DNA from: an uncultured Ruminococcus sp.
GTDB lineage: Bacteria > Bacillota > Clostridia > Oscillospirales > Ruminococcaceae
DNA: 25,163 nucleotides
Assembly: GCA_945867875.1 (NCBI GenBank)
Contig: CAMBJF010000009.1
Location: forward strand, 1 to 25,163
Direction: 5' to 3'
The notes below the pieces were generated by a model. The model worked only from the letters and a program-made list of their open reading frames with translations. It searched no databases and had not been told where the DNA came from. Below, one piece after another: positions 22,307-25,163 of this stretch. The position numbers and the translations under genes were made by a program. Each line of letters begins with the position of its first letter. The first letter of the stretch is position 1.

Positions 22307-22499
22307 ACATCTGATGCTTTACAACGCCGTATTCATCGTCAAGGCGATAGTAGGGACAGGCGTAATTCGTGCCGTTCATAAAGCGGTACATCTCGTCCTC
22401 GTCAAGATTTACAAGGCAGGTGTAGCAGTCATAATCATCGTCATAAACGTAATTCACGCAGGTATCGCAGTTTGTGGGCTGCTTTGCGGCTTGGGACAT
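22305..22499 (-). CDS. small Cys-rich protein, DUF6472-like
   Basis: The 64-aa acidic protein has five cysteines: CDTC, then CYTC fourteen residues on, and one more in YACPYY near the end, suggesting a metal-binding knuckle. The core DDDYDCYTCLVNLDEDEMYRF and the end DDEYGVVKHQM are like a small conserved clostridial family I recall as DUF6472, which I could not check. Function is unknown. ATG 22499 has AAAGGA 10 nt upstream. The earlier ATG at 22523 (eight residues more) instead overlaps the stop of the 35-aa ORF as ATGA and is also possible. Its stop overlaps the sfsA ribosome binding site. Confidence 0.75.
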   Translation of the reverse strand: MSQAAKQPTNCDTCVNYVYDDDYDCYTCLVNLDEDEMYRFMNGTNYACPYYRLDDEYGVVKHQM

Positions 22500-22519
22500 T
22501 TTCGGTACTTCCTTTCGGG

Positions 22520-22627
22520 TCATCTTTTTTTATCGCTTCTCACAAATGGATATTTTACCTCTTCCGATGTAAGGAGCGAGTATTTTTCGGGGAGCAGCTG
22601 CATAAATGCAATTTTAAGCTTATCCAT
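22520..22627 (-). CDS. small unknown ORF within the operon (35 aa)
   Basis: This 35-codon ORF starts at ATG 22627, begins MDKLKIAFMQLLPEKYSLL and ends DKKR at TGA (22520-22522). It fills most of the 118-142-nt gap between the DUF5131 and Cys-rich genes. GAAAGG stands about 10 nt upstream of its ATG, and its TGA overlaps the ATG at 22523 (ATGA). It starts 14 nt after the DUF5131 stop, the same spacing as the other genes here. The peptide is a plausible helix with a basic tail and no membrane segment. I do not recognise it. The clean ribosome site and coupled end are the reasons to think it is real. Confidence 0.5.
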   Translation of the reverse strand: MDKLKIAFMQLLPEKYSLLTSEEVKYPFVRSDKKR

Positions 22628-22641
22628 AATTTTTGTACCTT

Positions 22642-23457
22642 TCATATATCATCGAGTGTGAGCTGGATATTTTCATCTTTGGTCATATTGGCGGTCTCGG
22701 GAATATAGTTTTCACCTATCCGAAAATCTATGCCCGCTTTCCTTGCCTGACTGCGCTGGAATCGGCGCTTTATGAAATATGTTCTGCCGTCCTTGACAAA
22801 ACGTGCGCCTGTCTGATGAAAGTAAAAGGGGATATTTTTTGAGATGCACTGCTCTCTAAGGGACAATATCCAGTCATAGTCGCAGGGACGGGCATATTGT
22901 CCCGATTCGCCCCCTGCGGAGACCTCTTCTATACGCTCGTCAAGATATGCTGAGATGTCTGTTTTTTCAAGCAGGGGAGCGGCTATTACGGAGCGGTGCT
23001 TTATGGGCAGGGAGAGGAATATGGGCAGGCGGAAGTCGGCTCTGTCCTGATTTTCCACTGTGCAGCCTATCATTACGTTATCGTAGCCGTCGCCCCAATC
23101 TGCGGGCAGGCAGGCTTCAAGGCGGTCTATGCGCTTGGTGAAGAAATAAAAGCGGCAGTCACTGCGCTCTTTCATCATTTTCCAGCAGTCGTCCCGCCAC
23201 CCGTCGGCATCGGACAGGAGAAAATCCGAGGTGAAGCAGGTGAATATTATCCTGCCCGAGGGTATTTTATAGCTGCCGTCACGCTTTCTTTTGACGGGCA
23301 GGTCAAAATTGGCGGTTTTCTTGCAGATGCTGCTTGCCCGGGTGCTGCCGTACATTTCGTCCTGTCGGTAGACGTAGCAGTATTTGCAGCCGGGGCTTAT
23401 TTTCGTGCAGCCGTGCCACGGGTTCCAGTCGGCGTAAAGGGAAGATGTGTTGTTCAT
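22642..23457 (-). CDS. DUF5131 / phage Gp37-Gp68-like three-Cys protein
   Basis: The 271-aa protein opens with the family block ADWNPWHGCTKISPGCKYCYVY, whose C-x6-C-x2-C (C17, C24, C27) resembles a radical-SAM cluster site. Further blocks are IPSGRIIFTCFTSDFLLSDADGWRDDC, FYFFTKRIDRLEACLP, NVMIGCTVENQDRADFR and SAGGESGQYARPCDYDWILSLREQC, followed by FHQTGARFVKDGR. This is the Phage_Gp37/Gp68 (DUF5131) family, related to the three-Cys partner of TcmP; no TcmP gene is in the window. The function is unknown, possibly iron-sulfur chemistry on a nucleic acid or peptide. ATG 23457 directly follows the TAA of a 12-aa leader in the same frame and has no Shine-Dalgarno of its own. It heads the long minus-strand operon. 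Confidence 0.85.
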   Translation of the reverse strand: MNNTSSLYADWNPWHGCTKISPGCKYCYVYRQDEMYGSTRASSICKKTANFDLPVKRKRDGSYKIPSGRIIFTCFTSDFLLSDADGWRDDCWKMMKERSDCRFYFFTKRIDRLEACLPADWGDGYDNVMIGCTVENQDRADFRLPIFLSLPIKHRSVIAAPLLEKTDISAYLDERIEEVSAGGESGQYARPCDYDWILSLREQCISKNIPFYFHQTGARFVKDGRTYFIKRRFQRSQARKAGIDFRIGENYIPETANMTKDENIQLTLDDI

Positions 23458-23496
23458 TTATTTTATGCAGTCCCATAATGGTGGATATTTACTCAT
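23458..23496 (-). CDS. 12-aa leader peptide or truncated N-terminus before the DUF5131 gene
   Basis: ATG 23496 with GGAG (23504-23507) 7 nt upstream opens MSKYPPLWDCIK, then TAA at 23458-23460. The DUF5131 ATG follows immediately in the same frame. The peptide resembles the start of DUF7662-type proteins (MSKY-PLW-YI pattern, from memory). It may be a leader whose termination allows re-initiation at the next ATG, or the stub of a gene deleted at this junction. Confidence 0.45.
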   Translation of the reverse strand: MSKYPPLWDCIK

Positions 23497-23533
23497 ATGG
23501 TTTCTCCGTTCGGTGAGTGATTTCCTATATCTT

Positions 23534-23562
23534 ATCATACACATTATAAAGCTGATTGTCAA
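23534..23562 (-). promoter_or_regulatory. promoter of the long minus-strand operon
   Basis: TTGACA (23557-23562), a 17-nt spacer and TATGAT (23534-23539) with extended TGTG before it. The predicted start is near 23527, about 30 nt before the leader ATG at 23496. No other strong promoter or terminator is seen in the tight gene run down to 16101. Confidence 0.8.
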
Positions 23563-23568
23563 GGTCTC

Positions 23569-23590
23569 TTTGTCTACAGTTTTATTTGTT
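23569..23590 (-). repeat. fragment of the repeat found at 267-288
   Basis: On the minus strand, 22 bp match 267-288 with a single mismatch, including 18 contiguous identical bases (aataaaactgtagacaaa). Only the inner left-arm segment is shared; the outer 15-mer is absent. It lies between the operon promoter and the SPFH gene terminator. Confidence 0.6.
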
Positions 23591-23600
23591 TCACACGGAT

Positions 23601-23647
23601 AAAAAAACGGCGAAGCTCCGAATGTACAGATGTCGTAGCTTCGCTGT
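23601..23647 (-). terminator. rho-independent terminator of the NfeD-SPFH pair
   Basis: Read on the minus strand, acagcgaagct (23647 to 23637) pairs with agcttcgccgt (23617 to 23607) with one mismatch around a 19-nt loop and runs into a block of T's (23607 to 23601). It lies 24 nt after the SPFH stop. Confidence 0.88.
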
Positions 23648-23670
23648 TTGCGGTTATTTAAATAATACCC

Positions 23671-24654
23671 TTATTCCTCGGTCTTGTCGCTTACAACAGT
23701 CTTGTCACTTGTGACAAGTTCCTTTACAGATGTTGCAAGTCCTGCAAGGCTCTGTATCTCGGAGGGAATGATTATCTTGGTAGCCTTGCCGTCGGCAGCC
23801 TTTGCAAAGGCTTCAAGGCTCTTGATAGCGATAACGTTCTGGGAGGGGTTTGCTTCATTGAGCTGTCTGATAGTGTCGGCAAGAGCCTGCTGAACGTTTC
23901 TGATAGACTCAGCTTCACCCTCTGCTTCAAGTATCTTCTGCTGTCTTACAGCGTCGGCACGGAGTATCATAGCCTGCTTCTGAGCCTCTGCCTGGAGGAT
24001 AGCTGCCTGCTTGTCGGCTTCGGCACGGAGAATTTTTGACTCCTTTTCACCCTCTGCAACAAGCACCTGAGACTTCTTTTCACCCTCAGCCTGAAGTATC
24101 TTTTCACGTCTTTCACGCTCTGCCTTCATCTGCTTTTCCATTGCGTCCTGGATCTCTCTGGGAGGGAGAATGTTCTTGAGCTCGACTCTGTTTACCTTGA
24201 TGCCCCAGCGGTCAGTTGCCTGATCGAGGATAGCGGTTATCTTGGTGTTGATAACGTCTCTTGATGTAAGTGTGGCATCAAGCTCCATTTCACCGATGAT
24301 GTTTCTGAGGGTGGTAGCGGAAAGATTCTCGATAGCGGAAAGAGGTCTTTCAACGCCATAGGTGTAAAGCTTTGCATCTGTTACCGTGAAGAATACAACA
24401 GTATCTATCTGCATAGTAACATTATCCTTGGTGATAACGGGCTGAGGCTTGAAGTCAACTACCTGCTCCTTGATGGATACCTTTTTTACCACCTTGTCGA
24501 AAATGGGGATAACGTAATGAGGACCTGTGTGAAGAGCACCTTTGAATGTTCCGAGACGCTCAACTACATATACCTGAGCCTGAGGAACGATTTTAATGCC
24601 TGAGATGAAGATTATCGCAAGAATAACGATAACGGCGATGATTGCACCTGTCAT
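23671..24654 (-). CDS. SPFH/band-7 (stomatin/QmcA-like) membrane protein
   Basis: The 327-aa protein has an N-terminal membrane helix (about residues 3-20) and the SPFH core: VPQAQVYVVERLGTFKGALHTG, DKVVKKVSIKEQVVDFKPQPVITKDNVTMQID, and ATTLRNIIGEMELDATLTSRDVIN. A long Glu/Ala/Lys/Arg coiled coil follows (about 175-265, repeating QAEGEK/RAEADKQ) and an ALA-rich, charged C-terminus. SPFH proteins oligomerise into large membrane cages and organise microdomains or FtsH-type proteases. ATG 24654 has AAAGGAG 9 nt upstream. It sits 19 nt after the NfeD-like gene, the standard NfeD-slipin pairing, and ends in a clear terminator. Confidence 0.95.
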   Translation of the reverse strand: MTGAIIAVIVILAIIFISGIKIVPQAQVYVVERLGTFKGALHTGPHYVIPIFDKVVKKVSIKEQVVDFKPQPVITKDNVTMQIDTVVFFTVTDAKLYTYGVERPLSAIENLSATTLRNIIGEMELDATLTSRDVINTKITAILDQATDRWGIKVNRVELKNILPPREIQDAMEKQMKAERERREKILQAEGEKKSQVLVAEGEKESKILRAEADKQAAILQAEAQKQAMILRADAVRQQKILEAEGEAESIRNVQQALADTIRQLNEANPSQNVIAIKSLEAFAKAADGKATKIIIPSEIQSLAGLATSVKELVTSDKTVVSDKTEE

Positions 24655-24673
24655 AATGTTTTTCTCCTTTTAG

Positions 24674-25111
24674 TTATAATGTTTTGTTAACGGGCTGTAC
24701 TGTAAGGTAAGCCGCACCCTTTGCTATGACCGTCACCGAAACGCCCTCGTCTATGACTGAGCCGTCAGCGGAGACTGCACCCCAGTCAACGCCCTCGAGA
24801 CGTACTCTTCCCGTGCCTGCCATAGCGTCTATCTTTTCGATGACAACGGCAGTTTTGCCGAGATCAAGCTCGCCGTTTGTGGGAATGTACTTTTTCGGCA
24901 TAAACTTTTTGAGTATGGGGCGTGTGGCTGCAAGAAGAACAAGGGAGACAACGAAGAATACAGCTGTCTGAACTCCCGCTCCTGCGCCCAGCATTGCGGC
25001 GATGAGTGCTGCAAGTGCGCCTGCGGCAAACCATATGGACAGAAGTGCGAATGAAGCGGCCTCAACGAGTATTGCCGCAACCATTACAATGACCCATAAA
25101 ATGTACATCAT
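24674..25111 (-). CDS. NfeD-like membrane protein, upstream region lost at contig end
   Basis: The protein has two or three hydrophobic helices (about residues 3-65) and a C-terminal OB-fold NfeD domain: GKTAVVIEKIDAMAGTGRVRLEG, DWGAVSADGSVIDEGVSVTVI and YLTVQPVN. NfeD-like proteins are the usual partner of SPFH proteins. The open frame continues to a GTG at 25130-25132, but that part (MYKRQ) is Nextera adapter, not bacterial sequence. Two adjacent true ATGs exist (25111 and 25108). I use 25111, giving 145 aa, a normal length for the short NfeD form, so the gene is probably complete. Its ribosome binding site and promoter lie beyond the contig and cannot be judged. Confidence 0.88.
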   Translation of the reverse strand: MMYILWVIVMVAAILVEAASFALLSIWFAAGALAALIAAMLGAGAGVQTAVFFVVSLVLLAATRPILKKFMPKKYIPTNGELDLGKTAVVIEKIDAMAGTGRVRLEGVDWGAVSADGSVIDEGVSVTVIAKGAAYLTVQPVNKTL

Positions 25112-25117
25112 AAAAAC

Positions 25118-25163
25118 CTGTCTCTTATACACATCTGACGCTGCCGACGATATGCAGTGTGTA
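25118..25163. other. Nextera i5-side adapter, non-genomic
   Basis: Bases 25118-25150 are the reverse complement of the Nextera read-1 adapter. Bases 25151-25158 (tatgcagt) lie where the i5 index sits and equal, from memory, S506 reversed. Bases 25159-25163 (gtgta) start the P5 side. The last genomic base is about 25117. Confidence 0.98.

Noticed and set aside
1..25163. Circular or complete mobile element, because both ends carry transposase mosaic ends
   Set aside because: The mosaic ends are Nextera library adapters with index bases, not a natural Tn5-type transposon.
1..25163. tRNA, rRNA, CRISPR arrays or a defence island
   Set aside because: Looked for cloverleaf arms, spaced repeats and defence-family motifs in the gaps; none found. 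The DUF5131 protein alone is not enough to call a defence system.

Overview
This window looks like one assembled contig from a Gram-positive gut-type bacterium, most likely a Ruminococcus-like member of the Oscillospiraceae. That assignment is inferred from gene content, moderate GC, strong AAAGGA/GGAGG ribosome binding sites, several UUG/GUG starts, Firmicutes-type SigA promoters and the family mix (type II pantothenate kinase, MnmM/YtqB-type methylase, DUF3810, carboxynorspermidine dehydrogenase, beta-mannosidase). There is no rRNA, tRNA, CRISPR array, phage module or transposase. The first 46 and last 46 bases are not genomic. They are Illumina Nextera library adapters with index bases, and the right one creates a false N-terminus (MYKRQ) on the last gene.

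Layout, left to right. 47-370: an AT-rich repeat zone with three copies of a 15-mer, a roughly 105-bp imperfect inverted repeat and a possible 58-codon gene. 410-6666: a membrane diguanylate cyclase (-), a DUF378 membrane protein (+), a large secreted GHL10-like/amidase cell-wall protein (-), an AI-2E family permease (+) and a small XRE regulator (-). 6667-11061: an orphan solute-binding lipoprotein, a monocistronic carboxynorspermidine dehydrogenase with its own promoter and terminator, an AT-rich orphan membrane protein and a histidine phosphatase, all (+). 11077-14283: a consensus promoter drives beta-mannosidase plus an HD-domain protein. 14293-14391: three consecutive hairpins in a convergent gap. 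14431-16111: a DUF3810 metalloprotease-like protein (-) divergent from a PAP2 phosphatase (+).

23562 down to 16101 (-) is one tightly packed run that I read as a single long operon behind one strong promoter. In transcription order it holds: a 12-codon leader peptide, a three-Cys DUF5131 protein, a previously uncounted 35-aa ORF, a small Cys-rich protein, sfsA, rsmA/ksgA, a secreted DUF4832 protein, a sugar-phosphate isomerase/epimerase, a 79-aa unknown, a ThuA-like protein, type II pantothenate kinase coaW and the methylase mnmM. Junctions are 0-19 nt or ATGA overlaps. Housekeeping RNA-modification genes therefore bracket a carbohydrate module. The right end (-) is an NfeD-like / SPFH (band-7) membrane pair with a clear terminator.

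I see no clearly new large system. The most unusual points are the promoter embedded in a terminator loop (8428-8480), a probable AUA start for sfsA, the in-frame leader peptide before the DUF5131 gene, the hidden 35-aa ORF, the GHL10-amidase fusion and the repeat/hairpin elements.
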